Origin: an uncultured Sphingomonas sp.
Lineage (GTDB): Bacteria; Pseudomonadota; Alphaproteobacteria; Sphingomonadales; Sphingomonadaceae
DNA: 64,000 nucleotides
Direction of reading: 5' to 3'
Assembly: GCF_913776855.1 (NCBI RefSeq)
Contig: NZ_CAJYQD010000031.1
Coordinates: 1-64,000, forward strand
Part shown: positions 18,301 through 26,513 of the stretch, piece by piece
Numbering within the stretch: position 1 is the first letter of the stretch
Layout of the letters: every line of letters starts with the position of its first letter
Translations under genes and position numbers: made by a program
The notes under the pieces: model-generated
What the model was told of the DNA's origin: nothing
The model's input: the letters and a program-made list of their open reading frames with translations, nothing else
Database searches by the model: none

Positions 18301-18468
18301 GGGGTTCGCGCGGAGGCGCGGAGACGCGGAGGAGGTCGCGGCTTCCCTGTCGTTCCGCATTAGCGGAACTGTTATCGTCGTGGTAGCGAAGAGAGACGAG
18401 GATCGCTACGCGAACGGGCCGGCAACAAGCGCGACCTCCTCCGCGTCTCCGCGCGAGCCCCTCTCTCT
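18301..18468. repeat. long inverted repeat between msrA and the DUF1489 gene
   Basis: A perfect 24-bp inverted repeat, with arms at 18317-18340 and 18430-18453, encloses about 89 bp. The match continues outward as ggggttcgcgcgga / gcgcgagcccct with an 8-nt insertion on the left. The arms are built from CGCGGAGACGCGGAGG units. The element fills the gap between two convergent genes and contains no open frame worth calling. It may be a MITE-like or palindromic element, or a strong transcript end. Confidence 0.8.
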
Positions 18469-18865
18469 ACAGCAGCCCCAACGCCATCAGTTCGCCGATC
18501 AGGCGCGGCGGCAGGGCATCTGCACCCGTGCCCTCCCCACCCAGATCGGCCGGCGCATCGGCTTCCTCCAGATAGCGCCAGCCCTGATGCGCGCGCTTGG
18601 GCCGTGCTTCCACCAGCACCAGCTTCGGCCCCAGATGAATCGCGACGCGTCCGCCCTCCGCCTCGCCGAACCCCAGGATCGGCGAACGCGCGACGAGGCG
18701 GTGCTTCAATATCCAGAACAGCGACCCGCCCTCGATCTCGGCTGCGCGTTTCGGCAGGTAGCGGGTGGTCAGGAACCCGCCTTCGGCATGGCGCGTGGCC
18801 AGCCGCTCGGCGAGCTGTTCGACCGATTCGATGGCGAAGGCGACTTTGGTGAGATGCAGCGGCAC
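18467..18865 (-). CDS. DUF1489 family protein
   Basis: 132 aa, beginning MPLHLTKVAFAIESVEQLAERL, with GSLFWILKHRLVARSPILGF and WRYLEEADAPADL. These match the alphaproteobacterial family DUF1489, whose function is unknown. No signal peptide, membrane helix or known catalytic motif is visible. It lies 46 bp downstream of mgtE on the same strand, and its 3' end abuts the long inverted repeat at 18301. Confidence 0.82.
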   Translation of the reverse strand: MPLHLTKVAFAIESVEQLAERLATRHAEGGFLTTRYLPKRAAEIEGGSLFWILKHRLVARSPILGFGEAEGGRVAIHLGPKLVLVEARPKRAHQGWRYLEEADAPADLGGEGTGADALPPRLIGELMALGLL

Positions 18866-18911
18866 GCGCCCCAGATGGGAAGTGCCGCCGCAACCCTCAA
18901 CCCGCCCCCCC

Positions 18912-20303
18912 TCAGCCCGTCAGTCCGCTGACGGTCGCGAGACCGAGGAAGACGAGGAACCCCATCGAATCGGTGGTCATGGTTACGAAGATCGACGACG
19001 CGACCGCCGGGTCGGCGTTGAACCGGTCGAGCGTCAGCGGCACGAACACACCCGCGAACCCGGCGATGACGACGTTCAGCAGCATCGCGCTGCCGATCAC
19101 CGCGCCCAGCTGCGGATTGCCGAACCACAAGGTGACGCCGGTGCCGATCAGCGCGGCGACGGTCGCGCCGTTCATCAGCGCGATGATCATCTCGCGCCGG
19201 ATCGCGCGCACCGTGTTGGACTGGGTCAGCTGGTTGGTGGCCAGCGCGCGGACGGTCACCGCCATCGTCTGCGTACCGGCATTGCCGCCAAGGCCGGCGA
19301 CGATCGGCATCAGCGCGGCCAGCGTCACCATCTTGTCGATCGTCGCGCCGAACGCGCCGATGATCGTCGCGGGCAACAGGGCGGTCATCAGGTTGGTGAT
19401 GAGCCAGCGTACCCGCGCCTTGTACGAATCGCGAATCGGTTCGTTGATGTCGCCTTCACCCGCCCCCGACAGCAGCAGCGCGTCCTCGCCCGCCTCCGCC
19501 TGGATGATGTGGACCACGTCGTCGACGGTAATCATGCCGACCAGCCGTCCGCCGCCATCGACCACGGCGGCGGAGATCAGCGCATATTTCTGAAAGCGCA
19601 GCGCCACCTCTTCCTGGTCCATGTCGACCGGAATCAGCGTCTGTTCGCGCGCCATCACGTCGGCGATCGCAACATCGCGCGGCGTGCGCAATATCCACGA
19701 CAGCTGGCAGGTACCGATCGGCTTGTGGGCCGGATCGACGACAAAGATTTCCCAGAAATCGGTGGTCAGCACGTCATCGGCGCGCAGATAGTCGAGCGCG
19801 TCGCCGACGCTCCAGTGCTCGGGCACCGCGACCAGCTCGCGCTGCATCAGGCGGCCGGCCGACTCCTCGGGATAGGACAGCGCCTCTTCGATCGCGGCAC
19901 GGTCGTCGGGGTCGAGCGCGCGCAGCACCGCACGCTGTTCCGCGTCATCAAGGTCCTCGATGATCGCGACCGCATCGTCGGTGTCGAGCTGTGCCGCCAG
20001 ATCGGCGACCTGGGTCGCGGTCAGCGCCTCGATCACCGCGTCACGGACCCAGTCGTTCATCTCCGCCAGCACGTCGCCGTTCAGCCGTTCGGCGATGGCG
20101 GCGGCCAGCGCCGCGCGCTGTTCGCCGGGCACCAGTTCGAACAGGTCGGCAAGGTCGGCGGGGTGGAGCGGCTCGACCAGCTCGCGCGCCGCCTCGTCGT
20201 CGCCGCGATCGACCGCTTCGCACACGGCACGGACGAATTCCGGCTTCAGCCGGTCATCCTCGTCCAGTTCGCTGGTATCGTCGGGAAGGTCGAGTTCGGT
20301 CAT
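18912..20303 (-). CDS. mgtE: magnesium transporter MgtE
   Basis: 463-aa Mg channel. The N domain (about 20-130; LHPADLADLFELVPGEQRAA) and paired CBS domains (about 135-270; YPEESAGRLMQRELVAVPE) form the cytoplasmic Mg sensor, followed by five membrane helices (about 290-463) with the conserved PIVAGLGGNAGTQTMAVTVR. The start MTELDLPDD at 20303 is preceded by GGAGG at good spacing; the frame extends further upstream without homology. No Mg riboswitch is evident in the 177-bp upstream gap. Confidence 0.95.
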   Translation of the reverse strand: MTELDLPDDTSELDEDDRLKPEFVRAVCEAVDRGDDEAARELVEPLHPADLADLFELVPGEQRAALAAAIAERLNGDVLAEMNDWVRDAVIEALTATQVADLAAQLDTDDAVAIIEDLDDAEQRAVLRALDPDDRAAIEEALSYPEESAGRLMQRELVAVPEHWSVGDALDYLRADDVLTTDFWEIFVVDPAHKPIGTCQLSWILRTPRDVAIADVMAREQTLIPVDMDQEEVALRFQKYALISAAVVDGGGRLVGMITVDDVVHIIQAEAGEDALLLSGAGEGDINEPIRDSYKARVRWLITNLMTALLPATIIGAFGATIDKMVTLAALMPIVAGLGGNAGTQTMAVTVRALATNQLTQSNTVRAIRREMIIALMNGATVAALIGTGVTLWFGNPQLGAVIGSAMLLNVVIAGFAGVFVPLTLDRFNADPAVASSIFVTMTTDSMGFLVFLGLATVSGLTG

Positions 20304-20480
20304 GGTCGCAACCCTCCGCGCGCGTTTCCCGTCCGCTCTAGCCATGCTGCACCGCCGTGCCAATGTCCGTGCGGTTGCCAGCACCGTTCCGGCACCCTAG
20401 CTAGGCGGGCGAGTTGCGGTGCCGGCACCGCAGCGATCCGGCACCGCCGGATCGACAAACAAGGTTTCAAGGAGCTTTCA

Positions 20481-20942
20481 ATGGCCGATACCCCCAGCAC
20501 GCTCGTGATGACGCTTGATACCGGCGAAGTCCGCATCAAGCTGCGCCCCGACCTTGCCCCCAATCACGTCGCACAGATCGTGAAGCTGGCCGACTCGGGC
20601 TTCTATGACGGCGTGCCGTTCCACCGCGTGATCGACGGCTTCATGGCGCAGGGCGGTGACGGCGGGCGTGGTGATGGCACCGGCGGGTCGAAGGAACCCA
20701 ATCTGAAGCAGGAGTTCAACGCCGAACCGCATGTGCGCGGCGTATGTTCGATGGCGCGGACGATGGACCCGAACTCGGCCAACAGCCAGTTCTTCATCTG
20801 CCTCGACGACGCGACCTTCCTCGACCGCCAGTACACCGTGTGGGGCGTGGTCGAGAGTGGCATGGATGCCGTCGACGCCCTGCCCAAGGGCGAGCCGCCG
20901 CGCAATCCGGGCAAGATCGTGACCGCGCGCTCGGAAGCGTAA
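20481..20942 (+). CDS. ppiB: peptidyl-prolyl cis-trans isomerase, cyclophilin type
   Basis: 153-aa folding catalyst acting on X-Pro bonds. Cyclophilin motifs are complete: YDGVPFHRVIDGFMAQGGD (catalytic Arg in FHR), SMARTMDPNSANSQFFI and LDRQYTVWGVV. No signal peptide, so cytoplasmic. AAGGAG lies 6 nt before the ATG. Monocistronic, divergent from mgtE, and followed by two repeat copies. Confidence 0.95.
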   Translation: MADTPSTLVMTLDTGEVRIKLRPDLAPNHVAQIVKLADSGFYDGVPFHRVIDGFMAQGGDGGRGDGTGGSKEPNLKQEFNAEPHVRGVCSMARTMDPNSANSQFFICLDDATFLDRQYTVWGVVESGMDAVDALPKGEPPRNPGKIVTARSEA

Positions 20943-20956
20943 GGCAACCTGCCGAT

Positions 20957-21046
20957 CGTCATTCCCGCGCAGGCGGGAATCCATAGACGCTGACGCTGCG
21001 GTTCCATCGTTGGCGTTGATGGACCCCCGCCTGCGCGGGGGTGACG
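20957..21046. repeat. double-hairpin palindromic repeat, copy 4
   Basis: CGTCATTCCCGC-gcag-GCGGGAAT and CCCCCGC-ctgc-GCGGGGGTGACG lie about 45 bp apart in a 90-bp element. It is directly followed by copy 5, making a pair between the convergent ppiB and lysR genes. Confidence 0.83.
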
Positions 21047-21070
21047 ACTGAAGGGATAACCTCCCCCGTC

Positions 21071-21166
21071 CGTCATCCCGGCGCAGGCCGGGATCCATGG
21101 ATGGGGGACGGCTGCGCTCCATCGACAGCGCCCGACGCCATGGATTCCGGCCTTCGCCGGAATGCC
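21071..21166. repeat. double-hairpin palindromic repeat, copy 5
   Basis: CGTCATCCCGGC-gcag-GCCGGGATCC and GGATTCCGGC-cttc-GCCGGAATGCC enclose about 45 bp. It overlaps no confident gene; the lysR stop is 13 bp away. Confidence 0.8.
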
Positions 21167-21178
21167 AGGCGCTTTTCG

Positions 21179-22066
21179 CTATTCCGCCGGCGCGTCCAGC
21201 GCCTTGACCAGCCAGTCGTGGAACAGCTTCACCGGCCGCTGCTGCAACATGCGCGGGCGGCACACGAACCAGTGGCTGTAGGTCGAATCGACCGCCATAT
21301 CGAACAGCGGCACCAGCCGGTCGTCGCGCGCGGTTTCAAAATGCGATTCAAGCATGAACGCGACGCCCAGCCCCTGCGCCGCCGCCTCCAGCATCAGCGT
21401 CCCCGAATCGAACCGGTCGATCGCTGCGGGTTCGAGGTCGGGCAGCCCGGCCGCGTGCATCCAGTCGGCAAAGGTATCGGGCATGTCGCGGTGGATCAGC
21501 GCGGTGTGCTGCGCCAGCTGCGCCGGGTCGGTGATCGGGGTGCGATCGATCAGCGCGCGTCCGGCAATCGCATAGACCCGGTTGCGATCCAGCCGCCGCG
21601 CATAGAGCGCCGGGTCGATCATGTGGTCCAGCACGATCGCGACGTCGATTCCCTCGCCCAACCGCCCCAGACCGTGGTGAGCGGTATCGAAATCGAGGTG
21701 CAGTTCGGGATGCTGGTCGTGCAGGTCGCCCATGCGCGGCATCAGTCGCTGGATCGCGAACAGCGGCAGCACCCCCAAGCGCAGCCGCAGCACCTCCACC
21801 GCGCCCGACATCTGCTCGACCGCATCCGACAGCGTGTCGAGTGCGCCCGACAGCAGCGCGAGCAGCCGTTCGCCATCGTCGTTCAGGCGCAGCGCCTGAT
21901 GCCGGCGTTCGAACAACGGCTTGCCGATGAAGCGTTCCATCGCCTGGACCCGGCGGCTGAGCGCCGGGGACGACAGCGCCAGTTCGTCGGCGGCGAGCTT
22001 GACCGAACCTAGTCGTGCGACATGCACGAACGCTTCGATCGCGGTGAGCGGTGGCAGGCGACGCAT
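21179..22066 (-). CDS. LysR family transcriptional regulator
   Basis: 295 aa. Helix-turn-helix at about residues 4-62 (PPLTAIEAFVHVARLGSVKLAADELALSS, given in part) with the LysR ALSRRVQAME pattern, then a periplasmic-binding-like effector domain (about 90-290). The N terminus is closest to the GcvA branch. ATG at 22066 (MRRLPPLTAIEAF) is chosen over 22132, which adds 22 unmatched residues. Divergent from the CDC48 gene; a TTGCA-N5-TGCAA dyad at 22147-22161 in the shared gap is a candidate operator. Effector unknown. Confidence 0.9.
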   Translation of the reverse strand: MRRLPPLTAIEAFVHVARLGSVKLAADELALSSPALSRRVQAMERFIGKPLFERRHQALRLNDDGERLLALLSGALDTLSDAVEQMSGAVEVLRLRLGVLPLFAIQRLMPRMGDLHDQHPELHLDFDTAHHGLGRLGEGIDVAIVLDHMIDPALYARRLDRNRVYAIAGRALIDRTPITDPAQLAQHTALIHRDMPDTFADWMHAAGLPDLEPAAIDRFDSGTLMLEAAAQGLGVAFMLESHFETARDDRLVPLFDMAVDSTYSHWFVCRPRMLQQRPVKLFHDWLVKALDAPAE

Positions 22067-22146
22067 CCGATACCCTAAAACCTGGTTGCGGTGCGGTACA
22101 CGCTGCACGTCGATCGTCTCGCGTGCAACCATACTCCGCGATGGTG

Positions 22147-22161
22147 TTGCATTTTATGCAA
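22147..22161. promoter_or_regulatory. candidate LysR-type operator (T-N11-A)
   Basis: TTGCATTTTATGCAA is a perfect dyad (GTTGCAT-ttt-ATGCAAC over 22146-22162) with the T-N11-A form of LysR boxes. It lies 80 bp upstream of the lysR start and about 185 bp upstream of the CDC48 gene, in the divergent gap. Confidence 0.5.
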
Positions 22162-22179
22162 CGTGAATTGAGTTGTTCG

Positions 22180-22279
22180 CACTTGCACAAAACTACGCTG
22201 CGCCGCACATAGAGCGTGCCTTTCAGGCATCCTCTCCTAAAAACTTTCCGGCCGGTCGCTTTCGATCGGCCTTTTTTTT
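22180..22279 (+). ncRNA. candidate small RNA or attenuator leader upstream of the CDC48 gene
   Basis: The stretch before the terminator at 22250-22279 contains a CU-rich single-stranded candidate (CATCCTCTCCTAAAAAC, 22228-22244) after a small GTGCCT-ttc-AGGCAT stem. No plus-strand gene lies upstream, so the terminator must end a short RNA starting in this gap, or attenuate the CDC48 mRNA. The 5' end is a guess. CU-rich loops that can pair with Shine-Dalgarno sequences occur in alphaproteobacterial sRNAs, but I cannot assign a family. Confidence 0.45.
22250..22279 (+). terminator. intrinsic terminator in the CDC48 leader
   Basis: GGCCGGTCG-CTTT-CGATCGGCC followed by TTTTTTTT: a 9-bp stem with one internal G.T, a tetraloop and eight T. 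It ends 68 nt upstream of the CDC48 ATG, on the same strand. Confidence 0.85.
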
Positions 22280-22347
22280 CGCCTTGTTGCGGGCAACCCA
22301 CCGCCCATATCCGCCGTTCTTGTGCGTTCAGATCGGGACGGAAGTTG

Positions 22348-24636
22348 ATGGCGGACAGCGAAACAGGCGGACGGCGGTTGCAGGTGGCGAATGCCCGGCC
22401 CGAGGATAGCGGGCGCGGCATCGCCCATCTACCCCGGTCGGTCATGGCGCTGCTGGGCATCAACGAGGGTGATGTCGTCGAAATCATCGGCAAGAAGACG
22501 ACGCCGGCGCGCGCGATTGCGCCCTACCCGGAGGACGAGGGCCTCGACATCGTCCGCATCGACGGGTTGCAGCGCGCCAATGCCGGCGTCGGCTCGGGCG
22601 ACCAGGTGGAGGTACGTAAGGCCGAGTCGCGCCCGGCCAGCCGCGTCGTCTTCGCCCCCGCCCAACAGAATCTGCGGCTGCAAGGCTCGGCCAACGCATT
22701 GAAGCGCACCTTTTTCGGGCGGCCTTTGTGCCAGGGCGATATCGTCGCGACGACCGGCCACCAGCGGGTTGACAATCTGTCGCCCAATGTCCGCCGCTAC
22801 GTGAACGCACCCGCCTTCTCGTTGCAGGAAATCCGTCTGGCCGTCGTGTCGGCCACGCCGAAGGGCGTCGTCCATATCGACGAATCGACCGAGATCGAGC
22901 TGCGCCCCGAATATGAGGAGCCGCGCGAGACCCGCCGTGCCGACGTCACCTATGACGATATCGGCGGCATGGGACAGACGATCGACCAGCTGCGCGAGAT
23001 GGTCGAACTGCCCTTGCGCTATCCCGAACTGTTCCAGCGCCTGGGCGTGGATCCGCCCAAGGGCGTGTTGCTGCACGGGCCGCCCGGCACCGGCAAGACA
23101 CGTCTCGCCCGCGCCGTCGCCAACGAATCGGACGCCGAATTCTTCCTGATCAACGGTCCCGAGATCATGGGATCGGCCTATGGCGAATCCGAAAAGCGTC
23201 TGCGTGAGGTGTTCGAGGAAGCGACCAAGGCGTCGCCATCGATCGTGTTCATCGACGAGATCGATTCGATCGCACCCAAGCGAGGGCAGGTATCGGGCGA
23301 GGCGGAAAAGCGGCTGGTCGCGCAGCTGCTGACGCTGATGGATGGCCTCGAGTCGCGTGCCAACATCGTCGTCATCGCCGCGACGAACCGGCCCGAAGCG
23401 ATCGACGAGGCGCTCCGCCGTCCCGGCCGGTTCGACCGCGAGATCGTGGTCGGCGTGCCCGACGAACGCGGCCGGCGCGAAATCCTCGGCATTCATACCC
23501 GCGGGATGCCGCTGGCCGACGATGTCGAACTGACCGAATTGTCGCGCACGACCTATGGCTTTGTCGGGGCCGATCTGGCGGCGCTGACCCGCGAGGCGGC
23601 GATCGAGGCGGTGCGGCGGATCATGCCGCGCATCGACCTGTCCGAAGGGACCATCCCGCAGGACGTACTCGACAGCCTGTCGGTGACCCGCGACGATTTT
23701 CTCGAAGCGCTCAAGCGCGTGCAGCCGAGCGCGATGCGCGAGGTGATGGTGCAGGCGCCGACCGTCCGCTGGGACGATGTCGGCGGGCTGGACGATGCCC
23801 AGATGCGGCTGAAGGAAGGCGTCGAGTTGCCGCTGAAAAGCCCTGAGTCCTTTCGTCGGCTGGGCATCCGCCCGGCCAAGGGGTTCCTGCTCTACGGCCC
23901 GCCCGGCACCGGCAAGACGCTGCTGGCCAAGGCGGTCGCGCGCGAGGCGGAGGCGAACTTCATCGCCACCAAGTCGAGCGACCTGCTGTCCAAATGGTAT
24001 GGCGAGAGCGAGCAGCAGATCGCCCGCCTGTTCGCCCGCGCACGGCAGGTGGCGCCGACGGTCATCTTCATCGACGAACTCGATTCGCTGGCGCCCGCGC
24101 GCGGCGGCGGCATGGGCGAACCGCAGGTGACCGAACGGGTGGTCAACACCATCCTGGCGGAAATGGACGGGCTGGAGGAGCTGCAATCGGTGGTCGTGAT
24201 CGGTGCGACCAACCGGCCTAACATGGTCGACCCCGCGCTGTTGCGGCCTGGCCGGTTCGACGAGCTGATCTATGTCGGCGTGCCCGACCGGGCGGGCCGC
24301 GCGCGCATCCTGGGCATCCAGACGCAGAAGATGCCGCTAGCCGCCGATGTCGATCTCGACGCGATCGCCGCGCGGACCGACCGCTTCACCGGGGCCGATC
24401 TGGAGGATGTGGTGCGCCGCGCCGGCCTGTTCGCGCTACGTGCCTCGCTCGACACGCGCGAAGTGACGATGGCGCATTTCGAATCGGCACTGGCCGACTC
24501 GCGCGCCTCGGTGACGGCGGAGATGGAGGAAGAGTATCGCGCGATGTCCGCCCGGCTGAAGCAGGATGCGGTCGCGATCCAGCCGATCGGCTTCATCGCG
24601 CCCGGCATGGTCGAAGGGCGCGGGCCAAAGGGATAG
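22348..24636 (+). CDS. CDC48/VCP family AAA ATPase
   Basis: 762 aa with the architecture of archaeal VAT and eukaryotic p97/CDC48, an unfoldase that extracts or remodels proteins. The N domain (about 1-190) begins [20 protein letters not shown], a double-psi beta-barrel signature. D1 has GPPGTGKT (244-251), [14 protein letters not shown] and RPGRFDRE; D2 has GPPGTGKT (about 517-524), [16 protein letters not shown] and LRPGRFDEL. Both ATPase sites look intact. ATG at 22348 is preceded by a GGAAG-like RBS. The gene is single, behind an intrinsic terminator and divergent from lysR. No ubiquitin-like or cofactor gene is adjacent. Confidence 0.95.
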   Translation: MADSETGGRRLQVANARPEDSGRGIAHLPRSVMALLGINEGDVVEIIGKKTTPARAIAPYPEDEGLDIVRIDGLQRANAGVGSGDQVEVRKAESRPASRVVFAPAQQNLRLQGSANALKRTFFGRPLCQGDIVATTGHQRVDNLSPNVRRYVNAPAFSLQEIRLAVVSATPKGVVHIDESTEIELRPEYEEPRETRRADVTYDDIGGMGQTIDQLREMVELPLRYPELFQRLGVDPPKGVLLHGPPGTGKTRLARAVANESDAEFFLINGPEIMGSAYGESEKRLREVFEEATKASPSIVFIDEIDSIAPKRGQVSGEAEKRLVAQLLTLMDGLESRANIVVIAATNRPEAIDEALRRPGRFDREIVVGVPDERGRREILGIHTRGMPLADDVELTELSRTTYGFVGADLAALTREAAIEAVRRIMPRIDLSEGTIPQDVLDSLSVTRDDFLEALKRVQPSAMREVMVQAPTVRWDDVGGLDDAQMRLKEGVELPLKSPESFRRLGIRPAKGFLLYGPPGTGKTLLAKAVAREAEANFIATKSSDLLSKWYGESEQQIARLFARARQVAPTVIFIDELDSLAPARGGGMGEPQVTERVVNTILAEMDGLEELQSVVVIGATNRPNMVDPALLRPGRFDELIYVGVPDRAGRARILGIQTQKMPLAADVDLDAIAARTDRFTGADLEDVVRRAGLFALRASLDTREVTMAHFESALADSRASVTAEMEEEYRAMSARLKQDAVAIQPIGFIAPGMVEGRGPKG

Positions 24637-24643
24637 GGCAAGC

Positions 24644-24670
24644 GGGGACCGGCGGTACCGGCCGGTCCCC
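24644..24670 (+). other. stem-loop after the CDC48 gene
   Basis: GGGGACCGGC-ggtaccg-GCCGGTCCCC is a perfect 10-bp stem 7 bp after the stop codon. Without a T-run it is not a classical terminator; it may protect the mRNA 3' end or assist termination. Confidence 0.55.
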
Positions 24671-24786
24671 GATCCGATCGGTACGGACATTCGTCGCAGC
24701 GCGAAACCGATCCGCTTGCAAGTTCGTTGCGCTTTTGCGACGACGCCCTGACCATGGCCCTGTGCGCCATCCGTTCGAGGATTTGC

Positions 24787-25395
24787 ATGACGACGAGTTC
24801 CAACGCCGCGACCCGACGGAAGCCGCGCGGCGTGCCATCGCCTGCCGGCATCTTCCTCCGCGGTTTCGTGAAGCATCCGGTGATGGTCGGTTCGGTCATC
24901 CCGTCGTCGAACAAGCTAATCCGCAAGATGCTGGCCCCGATCGACTGGGCCAATGCCAAGGTCGTCGTGGAATATGGCCCCGGCGTCGGCACCTTCTGCC
25001 GCCCGATCCTGCAGCGCCTTGCCCCCGATGCGCAGCTGATCGTGATCGATACCAACCCCGACTTCATCAATTACCTGAACGCGACGATCCTCGATTCGCG
25101 ATTCTCGGCGGTCCATGGATCGGCGGCGGATGTCGAACAGATCGTGGCCGATCATGGCCACTCCCATGCCGATTACGTGCTGTCGGGCCTACCCTTTTCC
25201 ACCCTGCCGCCCGGCATCGGCGACAAGATCGCGGCGGCGACCCAGGCGGTGTTGCGGCCGGGCGGCGCGTTCCTCGTCTATCAGTTCAATCCGCGCGTCC
25301 GCGATTTTCTCGACCGCCAGTTCGCGCGGATCGACCATGACATGGAATGGTGGAACGTACCGCCTGCGCAGCTGTGGTGGGCGTGGAAGGATTGA
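24787..25395 (+). CDS. class I SAM methyltransferase, phospholipid N-methyltransferase-like
   Basis: 202 aa. The N terminus (FLRGFVKHPVMVGSVIPSS) and motif I VVVEYGPGVGTFCRPIL match the KsgA-related family that includes PmtA-type phosphatidylethanolamine methyltransferases; LSGLPFSTLPPGI follows. It may act on membrane lipids, but the substrate is not established. The ATG at 24787 follows GAGG; an earlier ATG at 24727 is less likely. It ends 38 bp before the polyketide synthase gene on the same strand and could share its transcript. Confidence 0.82.
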   Translation: MTTSSNAATRRKPRGVPSPAGIFLRGFVKHPVMVGSVIPSSNKLIRKMLAPIDWANAKVVVEYGPGVGTFCRPILQRLAPDAQLIVIDTNPDFINYLNATILDSRFSAVHGSAADVEQIVADHGHSHADYVLSGLPFSTLPPGIGDKIAAATQAVLRPGGAFLVYQFNPRVRDFLDRQFARIDHDMEWWNVPPAQLWWAWKD

Positions 25396-25433
25396 TCGGG
25401 TAGCATCCGGCGTCCCTGCGCGTTGATCGCCGG

Positions 25434-26513
25434 ATGACCCCCGCCCCCGCACCCGTCGCCTGGCTCAACGCCGTGGCGACCGCGACTCCCTCGCACGATA
25501 TTCACCACGCCTTTATCGGTTGGGCACGCCAGCGGCTGCCCATACGGGAGGCGAAGCTGTTCGACCGGATGGTGGAGCGTGCCGGCATCGAGCATCGCTG
25601 GTCGGTGCTGCCGGTCGGGTACGATGGCGGATCGCCGGTTTCGCCCGGCGGCTTCTATGCCGATGCGATGCCCGGAACCGCCGCGCGCATGACTATCTAC
25701 GCCGATGCCGCGCCGACGCTGGCGATCGCCGCGATCGATGCGCTGGCGGACCGGGTGGCGCTGGACGGAATCACCCATCTGGTCGTTGCCAGCTGCACCG
25801 GCTTCGTCGCCCCCGGCATCGACCAGATCATCGCGGCGCGCATCGGCCTGTCGCCGAAGGTCGAACGGCTGCTGGTTGGGTTCATGGGCTGTTACGCCGC
25901 CGTCGCCGCGCTGCGCAGCGCCCGCCATATCGTGCGGTCGCAGCCGGAGGCACGGGTACTGGTCGTCACGGTCGAGCTGTCGACGTTGCACCTGCAACCG
26001 GCGACCACGCTGGAGCCGTTGCTGGCGATGCTGCAATTCGGCGACGGCGCCGCCGCCGCGCTGGTGACAACGGAGGCGACGGGCTTTGCGATCGAGGCAC
26101 CCTTTGCCGCAACCCTGCCCGATTCGGCGGCGCTGATCCGTTGGGACATTACCGATGCCGGCTTTGCGATGCATTTGTCGGGCGAGGTGCCGGGCCGGAT
26201 CGCGCGGGCGTTGACCGATCCCGATTTCGCCAGCGCGGCGACCGGGGGGCGTTCGCTGTCGGAGGTCGATGGCTGGGCGGTTCATGCCGGCGGGCGCTCG
26301 ATCCTCGATGCGGTGGAGCGCAGCCTGTCGCTGTCGCCGGACGCGCTGGCCGCGTCGCGTGGCGTCTTGGCGGCGAACGGCAACATGTCGTCGGCGACGT
26401 TGATGTTCGTGCTGGCCGCAATGCTGGACGGGCCGTCGGTATCGAACGGCATCGCGCTGGCGTTCGGTCCCGGCCTGGCTGCCGAGGGATTCGGCTTTCG
26501 GAGCGCGCCATGA
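25434..26513 (+). CDS. type III polyketide synthase
   Basis: 359-aa homodimeric ketosynthase of the chalcone synthase superfamily, which extends an acyl-CoA starter with malonyl-CoA and cyclises it. The Cys-His-Asn triad is complete: C153 in GFMGCYAAVA, H284 in WAVHAGGR and N317 in AANGNMSSAT; VASCTGFVAPGID and AFGPG are also present. Starter and product cannot be read from sequence; alkylresorcinols, alkylpyrones or phloroglucinols are known outputs of bacterial relatives. It overlaps the next gene by ATGA (26510-26513), heading a compact three-gene operon. Confidence 0.93.
   Translation: MTPAPAPVAWLNAVATATPSHDIHHAFIGWARQRLPIREAKLFDRMVERAGIEHRWSVLPVGYDGGSPVSPGGFYADAMPGTAARMTIYADAAPTLAIAAIDALADRVALDGITHLVVASCTGFVAPGIDQIIAARIGLSPKVERLLVGFMGCYAAVAALRSARHIVRSQPEARVLVVTVELSTLHLQPATTLEPLLAMLQFGDGAAAALVTTEATGFAIEAPFAATLPDSAALIRWDITDAGFAMHLSGEVPGRIARALTDPDFASAATGGRSLSEVDGWAVHAGGRSILDAVERSLSLSPDALAASRGVLAANGNMSSATLMFVLAAMLDGPSVSNGIALAFGPGLAAEGFGFRSAP

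Noticed and set aside
18301..18468. Insertion sequence reading of the long inverted repeat
   Set aside because: There is no transposase frame and only about 90 bp between the arms, so at most a non-autonomous element.
18765..20942. 725-codon frame antisense to mgtE and reaching into ppiB
   Set aside because: Only its last 153 codons, the ppiB frame starting at 20481, carry homology; the rest is an antisense shadow joined by chance.
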